A stretch of DNA of 64,000 nucleotides from Adiantum capillus-veneris (taxonomy: Eukaryota > Streptophyta > Polypodiopsida > Polypodiales > Pteridaceae). Below are positions 21,392-32,172 of the stretch, piece after piece (the first letter of the stretch is position 1; the number at the start of each line of letters is the position of its first letter). The position numbers and the translations under genes were made by a program. The DNA is taken from assembly GCA_014529385.2 (NCBI GenBank), contig CM043959.1, forward strand, positions 48,179,928 to 48,243,927, read 5' to 3'. The notes below the pieces were generated by a model, which was not told the origin of the DNA, searched no databases, and saw only the letters and a program-made list of their open reading frames with translations.

Positions 21392-22147
21392 TCAATCTTG
21401 CACTATTTTGTGCTGACGCATGAATGGTCTGCCCAGTATGATGTCGAAATTGCTGCTCTCATCGAAATTTATAATACCAAATATATGTTCATATGCAAGT
21501 CCACAAGAGGTTACTACAATCTGCTCCAAGATGCCAATAGGTCTCTCCAGGTACCCATTCTCTAGTTGAAGTTTCATTCTAGTTTTCCTTAGAGTAGGTT
21601 TTTCCCATTTTTTCCACATTGCTTTGGTGGCTATGGCAATTCTGGCTCCACTATCCAATATCGCTACCGATTTTACATCCTTGTACTTTAACAGTAGGGT
21701 AGTATTTCCTTCTTCACCTTCACAAGAGTCCCCTACCTTGTTTACTGGCACTAGCTCATGTTTAGTTTGCTTCGAGGGTTGTGTCTTTAGTGTGTTTTGA
21801 GAATACTTGGGTGAAGGAATTACCAGCCTTATTTTCTCCAAATTTTTCGCGACCTCATCCCAAAGATGCGGTCTAATATTCAGTAGAGTTAGTGTACAAT
21901 GGATAGGGGATGACATCAGCTCGTGAAGAGTTTTAGTATCCATCATCTTATGATTTGCTTTCCATTGAGATGGGACTTTCCTTATGTCAGATCGAGTTTC
22001 AAGGCTACCAATAAATGAAGGTAAAGTCTTCAATGACTGTGGTTTACTGTCTTTCGATATCAATGTGCCTGCATCACCATACAATGATCGGATGTCATTT
22101 GGATAGAGCTCATGATCAAGGTGGATTTCTGGGATAGAAGCTGACAC
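21392..22147 (-). pseudogene. G1 aspartic protease region
   Basis: Contains LKYKDVKSVAILDSGARIAIATKAMW, with the catalytic D-S-G, and FDIILGRPFMRQHKIV, the usual C-terminal ILGRPF flap-side motif of gypsy proteases. The upstream segment is a polar linker. This part is open for 251 codons but detached from gag by stops. Confidence 0.85.
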
Positions 22148-24101
22148 AAGTATGGCACTTCCATCTTTTCTATTCCTAATCTATTCCCATAGCTCTTGAG
22201 GCCATTGTTCTTCTACCTCCGAAATTGGCAGTGGTACTTGAGAATGCATTCCATCTGTTGCATTGGCTACCACCCTCGTATCCAAAGGTGTTTCGTCTAT
22301 AAGATTGGGTAGGTTATTCTCTTCAATTCCCCGTCCCTCTAACTCCCAAATCTTTTTTCGTATGAGTACCTTGGTTTTTGGAGTCGTAGGAACTGATGGT
22401 TCCATAAGCACTTGAGTGGCTTAAATGAGCTCTTTGCACATCTTTATCCTGTCTTTCTCATAGCCTGGATGAGGGTACATTAACCACCTATCCTCTTGGG
22501 TTTCATTAGGCTTAAGCCTTGCCTTGTAAGCTTTTAGATTTGCGTTCAAAGGTTTGAACACCTTGTCTACTAAGACTAACCCTCCTGATGGCAGTTCTGA
22601 TGGTTTCTTTATCTGTTGTTTCCCTTAAGGTCTCTTTCCCTTTGAAGTTGTTCCTCTGTTTTCATCAATTTGGTTTCCAATGCCGTTTTTTCCTTTTCTC
22701 TTTTGGATTTTATCTTGTTTCGTTTTGCCTTCTAGGATTTTCTAGGGGTTTGGACAAACAGGTTGTTTATCCCTGTTTGTCTGACTAGGACGTCTCTCGC
22801 TACCTCATGTGCTTGAGCTCTAGTGACCGCATTTATCAGAATGTTCGGTTCTGTTTTTGATCCACTTGAGCTTGGCACAATCCCTATTTTGTTCATGGTT
22901 GCTTTTACTTTGTTTTCATGGTTTTTTAGGTAGTGTGGAATAAGATGGTCGGTCGTGCATCCATCACAGAATCCAAAAAATTTCACTTGCTCTTCTTTGT
23001 TTGGACAAACTCTACCCCAGTGATCACTGCCACATTCATAGCATGGTCCTGCAGGTGGTGGAGAAGCTTGTGGAGCTCCCATCGGTTGTCCTGTTCTACC
23101 AGGGTAGCCTCTAGGTTTGTAGCCCTGAATTGCCATAAACATGAGCATATCTCAATGACCAAGTAATTATTTTTGGTTGGTTGTGCTATTATGTCTCTCT
23201 GGAGCATATGCATTCCTATCAATTTCCCTTTCATAATTATTGTATGAATCTTCTTGGTATGAGACTACCTGGATCATACTTTGATCAGAAGGTGGTTCTA
23301 TGGGTTGAGAAATACTTACAATAGCCCTATTTTCCTGGGGTAAGGGAGGTTGGTGTCCCAAAACAGGTTGAGCTTTTTCCTGACCCAAGATTGTGTTATT
23401 TGGCCCCACTTGGTACCTCGGAGGGGGCAGAAGTTGTTGTCTCCCATGTGGTTTGTATTGTCTCTCCCTAACATAGTTTCAATTATAGAAACATTCGTGA
23501 GTTCCGTGGTTTGTCCATTTTTGTTCTGTAGCACACCATTTCAATATTTGTTGTGTGTCTAATCCTGGCCTTTGTTGAAGGTTTCACCACTAGATTAGAT
23601 GATCTCCTCCACAAGTATCACATTTTTGGGTGGGCGGTTGTCATGTGTTTGGGTTTGTCATGTTTCCTTGGTTTATCCTCTTGATCACTTCCTTGATCAT
23701 TCGATCAACATCCGGCACAGTTGGGTTTTGCCGTCCAAATTTTGTCGTGGACTCACCTGTGGTTGAGGAGGTGCTACTAGTCCCCTGATCTGTGTCTTCA
23801 GTCACCTCCCCATATGCTTTGCAGTTATCTACAAGATACAATGTCTCTTTCGTGACTTGCTCAAAGGTTACACATGCCTTCAGGTGCAAATCCTTTTTGA
23901 GCGTGTCATTTTGCAATATCTTTATGAAGAGGACTGAAGTATTTTATCCTAAGGTAGTTCTCAAATAGGGAATCTTTCTATGTACTGCTTGAAACAAAGT
24001 GATACTTCTTTCACTTTCTCTTTTTCCTTTTGCCTAAATGCATAGATCTGGGAGACAGTGTTATGCTTGATTCCTCTTTTTGAGAATTCCTCAGCGAATT
24101 C
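22148..24101 (-). pseudogene. G1 gag C-terminal region with zinc knuckle
   Basis: Several broken frames. At 23,020-23,040 the knuckle reads CYECGSDHWGRVC (CxxCxxxHxxxxC, one residue shorter than the usual CX2CX4HX4C). It is followed by CDGCTTDHLIPHYLKNHENK and a conserved tail including NILINAVTRAQAHEVARDV. Gln/Pro-rich linkers precede it. Nucleic-acid binding is the expected role. Confidence 0.72.
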
Positions 24102-24533
24102 TCAAAGAAGTTGCTCAATACTTGGGAATTCCAAGTTGTTTAATGGTTGGAACCAAGTCAGGGCATTACCCTCCAATGTCAACCCAAATCCTTCATATTG
24201 AGTGTGGAAATCAGTTACTTGTTCCACTCTCAATACTTGTTTGAAGATTGAAACATGGGAATACGGATCTCCAGATCCATTATACTTTTTGGGTAAGCAT
24301 TTTGCCCCCTGAGATGGTCGCATACACCTAGTCACTGCAACCATTCTAACCACTCCTGGTCCCCTTGGGGTGGCTTCTCTTGGTTCATAATCTCCTCTTG
24401 GTACTAATAGTGGTATCCTATCCGCTATACGTTCATCAAGTTGATCTTGTATAATAGTCGGAGGGATTTCAGTGGTGTAAGTGATGTCAGGAATAGTACT
24501 GCCCCTATGTGGGTTCATGGAAGCCCTAGACAC
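24102..24533 (-). pseudogene. G1 gag core
   Basis: KKYNGSGDPYSHVSIFKQVLRVEQV, then GFGLTLEGNALTWFQPL. The A-x-x-W-F/Y-x-x-L pattern is typical of retrotransposon gag. It is truncated by a frameshift at about 24,100. Confidence 0.82.
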
Positions 24534-24541
24534 CGTCGATC

Positions 24542-25494
24542 CTAAAGGTTCTGGTTTTGGAACTCGTTCATGTCCATAAGAACCTCCACTCTGGTTCTCA
24601 AGGGGCTCTTATGTACAGTCTCAGGTCTGATGTCAATAGTCATGGTTTTTACCTCTTCCAGATTTATGTAGTATTGGTGGAGTGTTCCTCCAAAATATGT
24701 ATACCTCTCTAACTCCTTTCGATCCATTGGAGAGTACTTTCGTCCATAAATGTCCATTATGACCACCGGAATACTTCTGCCCTCCGTGTACGTGTAAACA
24801 TACAAGTTTCTTTGGTCTGTTAATTCTTTGATGCGGGGCTCGACACATCTGTAATAGAGTGTTTGTTCTCCATTATTGAACTTATAAAGCCCCACATATG
24901 TGTTGTCTGTGTTAAGGCGCTCTGTCTCATTGGTGTGTTTGAGTACCGCGTTTTGTTTCTCCATTTTGGGTGGTGCATCGGCCATATCTACTTTGTCCTT
25001 GGTGCCACTCATTCCCCATTTATCCACAATAAAAAGGTTATGAGCCACTAGGTACATCATTCCCTCTCAGTTGAAATATCTATCCCCGTCATAATCAACA
25101 TCTACAAGGTCTCTGAACTCGCTCGGCTTATTTTCCAAATTGCTCGGTAGCGGTCCATTCCATCCTTATAGATTTTGGCTTTAAGCACATTTTCAAATTG
25201 AAACTTCAAATACAACAATTTCATATCAGATGTAGGCTGAGAAGGACCTTCACCCATAGAAGCTGTTCCCTTAGGGTTTGACTTGTTAGAATCTTCAATC
25301 ATGAGGCCATATGATCTCTTAGACAAAGTGTCAGAGAAACTCTCCTCTAAAATGGGTTCCAAAGGTGTCAGTGGTCTCTGATTCACACTTTCTTTCGTCG
25401 AGTGATTACTCCCTTGATCAAAGATGTTGGGGTTCCTATGCTGGTATGATCTTCCTGATCGCAGATTCATGAAGAATTGGTCATAAAAATCCAA
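24542..25494 (-). pseudogene. G1 gag N-terminal region
   Basis: A likely start at 25,470 gives MNLRSGRSYQHR, a short basic N-terminus like that of element L (45,518). It is followed by a long polar region split by stops near 25,060-25,100. The downstream block includes YVGLYKFNNGEQTLYYRCVEPR. No known domain recognised beyond gag context. Confidence 0.6.
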
Positions 25495-25792
25495 ACCGAG
25501 TTATCTCATTAAATAGTTTGAATCTTACCTCATTAAATAGTTTGAATCTTCCATTTGATCTTGCTTTTTGGGTAGTGTCTTCTAGTACCTCCAACCTGTC
25601 AAGAATTTGCTTGATAGATGTAAGCTTACAACTATTCTTGTTAGTTCTTGCTTTTGTTCGACAAAAATTAGCACACAAATCCCTACACAACCTCAACAAT
25701 TTTGATCCAATTTCAATTTTGAAAGAAGCATCAGGTTGCTATGGACTAGCTCCTTGTATGGTAAGTTTCTGTCTCTGTTCTGACTCAGAGGT

Positions 25793-26655
25793 ACATGGAT
25801 TGCAATCCATGTTGAGAAGCCAATTGAACTTTTGTTACTATGATCAAATTTAACATGATTAAGAGGTCTTCCAGTACCAAATTTTTTAGAAATAAATCTC
25901 TGGATTGGAGGCTAAGTTGATTTTGTCACTTTGCCTGAGCTTCTGTCAGTTCTGAGCTGTTGGAATGGTTTCTTGCATTCAATTTCAACTCTAGAAGGAC
26001 CACTAGACACTCTGTGATGCCATCTAGCTATGGTACTAGTTTGGTATCAATTCGTGTCAGGGAAACATAGATCGCAATCCATGTTCCTTTGTGTCAAAAT
26101 ACACTGAATTTTGTCCCCCAGCTAGTCCTTGGCCTAGTAATGCTGACTATATGGTTTTTGAATGCCTTAAAGAGATTTTGGATAGGCAAAAGTCAGTTTT
26201 AGGGTTTATTTTAGTGGTTTCCCCCTTGATCTGATTTTTGCCACCTTTTTTCCTCTTTTTGAGATTTTTTGATAAGGGTCCTTTATGATAAAGTGCTCCA
26301 ATTGTTATCACTTCCTTGCTTGTCTCTTATCAACTCAAACTTCCAAAAAGGTACATGGATCGCGATCCATGTTTGGCAAGATTTTGGACTGACACTTTGT
26401 GAGCTGATCACACAAGGTATGATGATGCTACTCCCCAAGTCTTTTTGGATTTGATCAGTCTTTTCCAAGTGAGAAGAAGGATTGTGTGTCTGTTTTGCAG
26501 TTATTTGCAAACCACTCCTTTTCTAGTATTTTGACCAGCTTTTTTCACTTTTGTCTATGGCTCCTTTTGGAAAAGTTTTTCAACTAGTAATCAGGAGTAC
26601 ACTGGTCAAATCTTACTGTCAGATGTCTACCTGGAACATGGATCGCGATCCATGT
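25793..26655. repeat. Four spaced copies of palindrome ACATGGATCGCGATCCATGT
   Basis: Perfect self-complementary 20-mers at 26,353-26,372 and 26,636-26,655. Near-perfect copies lie at 25,793-25,812 and 26,065-26,084. Spacings are 272, 288 and 283 bp. A decayed copy lies near 27,661 inside the putative LTR. Flanks are only weakly similar, so these are not simple tandem repeats. Confidence 0.85.
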
Positions 26656-27310
26656 TGGGAAGCACCTGGGCATGAAATTTGGTTATGTTGATTCCTTGCT
26701 TCTAGTTGGTCCCAATTCTCATCCCTTTTTGGATTTGGGAAAATAAAAGTTAAATTTTTCCCTGTTTTCCTTTTTTTTCAAGGTTTTAGTCTGCTCATCC
26801 CAATCTTTTGATTTTTATGATCTTCTAGCCCTCTAATTCTCACCAAACTCAAGGTTCTGATGCCTGGGAGTGTGTTCTAAGCACAGTCTTTTCCAACAAG
26901 TGTTTTTATCCCCTTCTTGAAAGTTTTACTGGGTTTGGTCCAGTTTTGAAGCTCTGACCATCACTTCTTCAACTTTTCAGAGTTATGGTTTTCAACACCA
27001 AAATAAGGTTTTTGACAGTTTTTCCCTCGGCTTAACAATACAAAAATAACAACAACGTGTGTGGTGAAACAGCCCTTTCCAAGCATGTGAAAAATCAAAG
27101 AACGAAAAACTATCTTATACTTCACTCACAACTTTCTTTGCTCTTAAGGAATAGCACTGGCTAGTTTCGGACTCCAGTCTCTATCAAGCACTAAACCTAC
27201 GTGTAGCTGCTTCATTGTCTATGGGTAAGCGGAACCGGTATCAAAAGCTTGAAGGGAGATTTTTGTTTTTTTTTTGTACACTGAGTCACTCACCACCTAA
27301 GGATTGGTCT

Positions 27311-27327
27311 CCTCGACAGCGGAACCA
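27311..27327 (-). promoter_or_regulatory. G1 probable primer-binding site
   Basis: Minus strand reads TGGTTCCGCTGTCGAGG one base after a TGTTAG/CTAACA LTR edge at 27,329. The position and leading TGG fit a tRNA primer site. The tRNA is not identified. Confidence 0.6.
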
Positions 27328-27328
27328 A

Positions 27329-28165
27329 TGTTAGCGGGTCGCCGCGAGCGACAGACGTCTACAGCATAGCTCTTTTGTACTAACATAATATCAATATGCA
27401 AGGAAGCAACTCGGGATGGGGCACGGAGACTTAATGAGAGTGTCAATATCACCAAAGTGAACTTAGGGGATACTCGTTCTACGACAAAACAAAATCAACC
27501 ACTTCCTAGTCAGACAATCAGTATGCGTCCAATCTTACCACTTAACACCATCACACCTTTTTGGTATCCAAATGAATCCAAAATGCCATGAAACTTAAGG
27601 AGAGGTATCACAACACTTATGGGCTCAATCCTACCAAGTTTTGTCACCATCTGGAAAGGTACATAAATCACGATCCATCACAAAATTGTGCAGAAAACTG
27701 AAACAGAAGTACTTGGAAAGATCTTACTTAAGTATAGAAGCACTTATCCATGGTCAAAACATCAAAAAACAACCACTTTAACCCCCAAATCAATGCATTT
27801 AGCTCACAAACAATACATTATAAACCGCAACAGAATGGGAAATAATTACACTTAGACTGTAGAGCAAGAGATAAGGAATACAATGTGCTATTCAGAATAG
27901 AATTCTGATTACCAGTTGAGGAGAAAAGAAGATTACAAGTTGTAGTCACAAGAAGCCTCCACAGTGCACCTTTTTCCTTCTTCAAGCTAATGATAATTCT
28001 CTCCTCAAAACTAAGGGTTTTGACTTTAAAAGTTAGGGGGCTTTCCCATGGCCATCCGGCCTCTTACAAGGGTGTAGACTCAGAGAAGTAAAGAGGGTTT
28101 TGTCTAATCACATCATGATTACAACTCAACTTAGGCTGAATTACATGGATTTTTTTGAAAGAAAT
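27329..28165 (-). repeat. G1 putative 5' LTR
   Basis: Inferred from the primer site and TGTTAG edge. No second copy exists in the window because the 3' end of G1 is lost, so the outer boundary (just before copia C1 at 28,170) is a guess. Confidence 0.45.
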
Positions 28166-28169
28166 AGAG

Positions 28170-28415
28170 TGTCCACAGGGTTTGGTGTTGTTACCATATA
28201 CATGTGGCAATGATGTGTGTGAACACACTAGGACCGCGGGGGCATTTTTTCCGTCTTTAGGAGGTTTTTTCCCCCGTGCATTGTATATACGTCCATCACT
28301 CTAGGGCTATCTATCTTTCCATTGAATACTAAGTAACACACTCTCTTTTGTGTGCCTTGAGCTTCCTTCGTCTTCTCCAAGCTGTGTGCGTTTCTCTGCA
28401 ACCCTAGTTTCAACA
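28170..28415 (+). repeat. C1 5' LTR (single copy in window)
   Basis: TGTCCACAGGG...TTTCAACA, about 246 bp, typical copia size. It includes TATATA at 28,284-28,289. It is assigned from its position before the primer site; the partner LTR is missing. Confidence 0.7.
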
Positions 28416-28417
28416 AT

Positions 28418-28429
28418 TGGTATCAGAGC
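28418..28429 (+). promoter_or_regulatory. C1 primer-binding site (initiator-Met tRNA type)
   Basis: TGGTATCAGAGC two bases after the LTR. This is the standard plant copia primer site complementary to initiator methionine tRNA. Confidence 0.9.
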
Positions 28430-28775
28430 AGGTTACGTCCTCTCGGGCTTGATCGCCAGCTGCTCCAACACATGCCTGTTCACTTTCTTCGATTTCAATG
28501 AGCTTTGGCAAGCGTTCACAGATCGACCAAAATTTCGGGAGATCTCATAGAGCTTAGTCTACTCAGATTTTTGATTCGGGCTCATTTCGGCCTCCGTTTC
28601 CACTATAGCCAGGTCTGCACAGACAATTTTGTCATTTTGGGCAGAATTTCTGTCAGTGCTAATTTCTGCATAACAAGTGCCTTACAATCTTATACGGTTT
28701 GTGCTATATAGCACGTGTTGTTCCCGCTCCGTTTCCTATTTTCGGATAGTTTTCACATCAGGTGCAACATTTACC

Positions 28776-29518
28776 ATGGTTGACAACAACACAGATGTGT
28801 TCAAGATGTTTGTTGCTGAGGACAGGTTGGATGGGGACAATTACCCTATGTGGGCTTATATGATGCAACACGTTCTTGTGTCAAAGGGCGTCTGGAATAT
28901 TGTGCAAGGAATTGTTGTACGTCCTGGTTCTGAGGATGTTGCAGGTCTTGCTGCAAGGATTGCTGCTGTTAGAGTTGTTTTGCCTACTGCAGAACAAGCT
29001 TGTTGGGATGTAAAGGATGCACAGGCTCATGCATTGATTGCGTTGTCTGTGAAGCGCACCATTGTTCCTCACATCCGTTCAGCAAAATCTACAAAACAAG
29101 CTTGGGATATTCTAGCAGGTCTTTATGCAAGCCGCAATGAGGCTACAATTGCTTTGCTACGTAAAGAGCTGGAGTCAAAGATTATGCATGAGAAAGATGA
29201 TATGAACGCTTTCCTTGCTAGTGTCAAGGATATCAATGAGCAACTTATTTCTGCAGGTGAAGTCATTTCAGACAGTTCCCTTGTGCAGACTGTTCTTGAT
29301 GCCTTACCAGATTCCTACCAGACTTTTGCTAGTACTTGGAGACTGATGACGCAAGGAAATCCTGAAGTTTTCAAGTTTGATGCATTATACACATTGCTGT
29401 TACAAGAGTCAATTTCCAAAAAAAACAAAACTAGGCAGCATGCACTTGAACAGGCTTTTATTGCTTCTCAAAGAAAGGGTGGTAACAGCAATGCAACCAC
29501 TTCTTATGGTTCTGCTGC
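28776..29518 (+). CDS. C1 gag, N-terminal part (interrupted by T2)
   Basis: The ATG at 28,776 opens MVDNNTDVFKMFVAEDRLDGDNYPMWAYMMQH. The LxGxNYxxW pattern and AWDILAGLYASRNEATIALLRKELESK identify a copia gag (UBN2-type). It is open to the exact T2 insertion point. The frame resumes at 39,648 after removing the target duplication (SYGSA then SGKTSVPN). Gag forms virus-like particles in related elements. Confidence 0.88.
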
Positions 29519-30197
29519 TGAGTAGGGTTAAATGGTAACCTTGCATTTGCACTACATTTCTACTCAAATGTATATATTTTTTATCAAAGTTTTAACCTAG
29601 TGTTCATTCTCTCTTTCCGTAATAGCCTTTTTCCATACAAACACCTTACCCTTCTTAGATCTTTATGCATTTACATCATATTTCTCTCTTCATGCTAAAT
29701 GTAAATAGTAAACTTAATTCTACTCTCCTAGTTTTTTTACTGCATATTCTTTTAACTAATTACCTTTACTAATTTAAATAGCTATCTACATCCCATAATT
29801 TGTAAATAAATAATTTATGGGCACTTATCTTACCCATCTTCTCTCAAGGGTAGGGTTAACCTTGTAGGCCTTCCCTTCCCCACCACTATGTGACCCAACT
29901 CTTGGATCATTTACTTGTGTTGGTTAACAAATCTTAAATATAATGTATATCCCCAATAAATCAAACTTTATTGGAGCCTACCTCATTTGTTTAAGGTGGA
30001 TTCTCTTTTGAAAAAAGCATGCTACACCTTGGATGCATGCTAAAGGACCCCCTAATGGGAGACTTGGTTCAAAAGGTATTTTGGATGCATCTTGAACGCC
30101 TTAGCTCGTGGGTATACTTGAGGAACACTCCAAAATCAGCTTAAACACTTTGAGAAGGTCAACTTTGCCTTTTACAGCACCCAATTCTGAGTTACAG

Positions 30198-30285
30198 GCT
30201 GAAAGTTATGGTGAAAACAAGGTGCTGCTGACACTGTTACTGCTGAAAGTTATGGTGAAAACAAGGTGCTGCTGACACTGTTACT
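30198..30285. repeat. 44-bp tandem duplication in T2 5' LTR
   Basis: The block beginning GCTGAAAGTTATGGTGAAAA is present twice here (30,198 and 30,242) and once in the 3' LTR (38,338). This accounts for most of the length difference between the LTRs. Confidence 0.92.
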
Positions 30286-30643
30286 GCAAGTCAAAGTTAC
30301 AATCAGGTAAACCACAAAGGTGAAAAGTTTCCTTGACTTCTCCAACATTCTAAAATACCAATGGGGAGTTAAAAACCACTTGCATGTGGAGGGGTCGGCT
30401 CAAGATGCTTCCAGAGACACAACAAACAGGATAGGGACAGTCTGTAGGAGCCACTGGAGGGACATCATGGTGGGGCCCACATACATTATCAACCCTTATG
30501 GAGCCTCCACGACTTAAAAGGCTATTTTTAATGAAAAAATAAGTCCCTTATTTGCATAATTGAAGGAGTGGTCAAAAGGGAACCTAACTATGGTTAATTA
30601 CCTACCCTAGTCAAGTTTAACCTTACCCAAGGTCTTGTACAGC

Positions 30644-30651
30644 TATAAAAA
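30644..30651 (+). promoter_or_regulatory. T2 LTR TATA box
   Basis: TATAAAAA followed by a GC-richer stretch (GGCCC) in the 5' LTR. The same sequence is at 38,740-38,747 in the 3' LTR. Probable core promoter of the element. Confidence 0.65.
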
Positions 30652-31564
30652 GGCCCTTTGGCAAGCACAAAAATAAACACACCTACTCCATTGCTGCAAA
30701 TAAGCTCCTCTAAGGTTAGGGAAGCCCTAAACTCTCTCTCTTCTTGTCTCCCTATCCATTTCCTAAGCTCGCTATCATAAGCGGCACCATAGAGAGAGCA
30801 TCAATATGCTATTGCTACCATTCTCTTACAAACATTTCTCTTACCATACTCATCCCTAAATAAGGATTGTAGATTCTATATGAGAGCAAGGATATCAAGT
30901 TCAATGATCTATCTCATGGTTTGATCAACAAATTGTTGCAATTGGGGTGTCGTCATCACACTTTTGCTCTAAACGCATGTAAAATTGGTCAGCATATCTT
31001 GGCAGCTTCTCATATTTTGTGCTCATTGGATTGCTTGTTTGTTGAGAAAGTTTTTTGTGCACCATGGTGTCTATTTTCTTGGATTCTCTCCTTATGTTGT
31101 GTGTAAGTAAGTCTTGGGGCTGCATACATGGAGAAGAGCTCTCTATGCATGCTGCCTTATGTGTGTAAGGAGTCTCTTCTTTTGGGAAAGGAAAGGAGTT
31201 GTCAAGTATTTGTGCATTATGGTGTTTTGAGTTTTGAGGTTTTGTGCTTGCTGTTCTTAGAAGTATATGAGCACTAATATGGTGAAGGTCAATCTTTGCA
31301 TGTGAGTTTGTGCAGTGTTCAAAGGGATTGCTTAAGGAGTGTGTGTTGAATGGTTAAAGGGCATTTTGTGTTGAAGCACATAAGGAAGATGTGAGTGTGT
31401 GTGTGTGTGTGTGTGTGTTGTATATGGTTTGTTTTGTTTTCCTTCTTTCTCCATAAAAGAGGGTGGTGCCCCTAAGAAATATGCGTGTGTAGGGTCTCAC
31501 GGAGTGGTTGTCTGGTGGGAGCCTTGAGTTGAGCCCCATCTCAAAAAATCCGCTCTCATAAAAG

Positions 31565-31584
31565 TGGTGCCCCCACTTAGGAAC
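31565..31584 (+). promoter_or_regulatory. T2 primer-binding site
   Basis: TGGTGCCCCCACTTAGGAAC starts six bases after the LTR. It resembles the T1 site (TGGCGCCCCCAC). tRNA not identified. Confidence 0.7.
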
Positions 31585-31592
31585 TTTCCTAA

Positions 31593-31823
31593 TTGCCTTC
31601 TATTCTCCTCATGAACAATAGAGTTGCACCATATGCTTTGCATTTTTCACAATGCATCAGAATTAACATTTGTGTAGATCGCAATTTTTTTTACCAACAA
31701 CGCATTGTTTTTATGTTTGGAGCAGAAAGACTTGGTGAAATCTTGGCATCTCCAAATCCCATCATTCTTCCATTCATTAATTATGATGATTCATTTGATG
31801 TCCATGTTTTTATTTTGTTTTGA
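31593..31823 (+). other. T2 leader small open frame 1
   Basis: The frame includes RIVFMFGAERLGEILASPNP and ILPFINYDDSFDVHVFIL. It is related to the next small frame (31,907-32,115), which has the same FG-x-x-RL-x-EI-x-AS-x-NP and ILPxINY-DVxxFIL pattern. No start codon or function can be argued. They sit between primer site and gag. Confidence 0.45.
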
Positions 31824-31906
31824 GGCAGGGACAAGAGGCGCTTAGATAGCAAACCACTCAAAGGAAACTTTTTTCAAGAGAAAGAAAAAGGAGAACACAT
31901 TGTCAC

Positions 31907-32115
31907 ATGAACCAACCTGGAGCTGCTTCTCCTTTTACACCCATAGCTCGTCAATCTGTGCACATCATAATTGCTACAAAATTTAGATTTCAAGCAACCA
32001 TTAGGAGAATTTTTGGACCCACTCGCCTTAATGAAATTAATGCCTCAATCAACCCTTTTATTTTGCCTATGATAAATTATAAACTAACACTTGATGTATA
32101 TATTTTCATTTTGAT
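31907..32115 (+). other. T2 leader small open frame 2
   Basis: Opens with ATG (MNQPGAASPF), then ATIRRIFGPTRLNEINASINP and FILPMINYKLTLDVYIFIL, ending just before gag. It is a diverged duplicate of small frame 1, 300 bp downstream. It may encode a short leader peptide or be the relic of a duplicated gag leader. Confidence 0.45.
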
Positions 32116-32172
32116 GTGATCACTCATCGTAGTCAAAACTTTGTGGTACACAAGCCTCCTTGTATTGTAAAA

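Larger units (their letters stand above)
25495..27328. other. G1 untranslated leader
   Basis: About 1.8 kb between the 5' LTR and gag, with no convincing protein. Its notable content is a 20-bp palindrome repeated at near-regular spacing (listed separately). Confidence 0.6.
9960..28165 (-). mobile_element. G1: 3'-truncated Ty3/gypsy element, split by T1
   Basis: Reading right to left on the minus strand: probable 5' LTR (from 27,329 rightwards), primer site, 1.8-kb leader with palindromes, gag (25.5-22.7 kb), DSGA protease (22.1-21.4 kb), linker, then reverse transcriptase and RNase H (11.6-10.0 kb). An 8.7-kb Tat-like element (12,116-20,856) interrupts it. The G1 frame resumes exactly across the insertion: ...DFQDLTDKT joins LEDNVNDELSS once one copy of the target duplication is removed. 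Integrase and the 3' LTR are missing. G3 at 59.8-64 kb belongs to the same lineage. Confidence 0.82.
29519..31558 (+). repeat. T2 5' LTR
   Basis: 2,040 bp. It differs from the 3' LTR mainly by an extra 44-bp tandem copy (30,198-30,285) and a longer GT run (31,387-31,419). Substitutions are few. Confidence 0.93.

Noticed and set aside
28170-28415. Second copy of the C1 LTR elsewhere in the window
   Set aside because: I looked for TGTCCACAGGG...TTTCAACA downstream of 41,700 and beyond 54,050 and saw none; C1 is treated as 3'-truncated.
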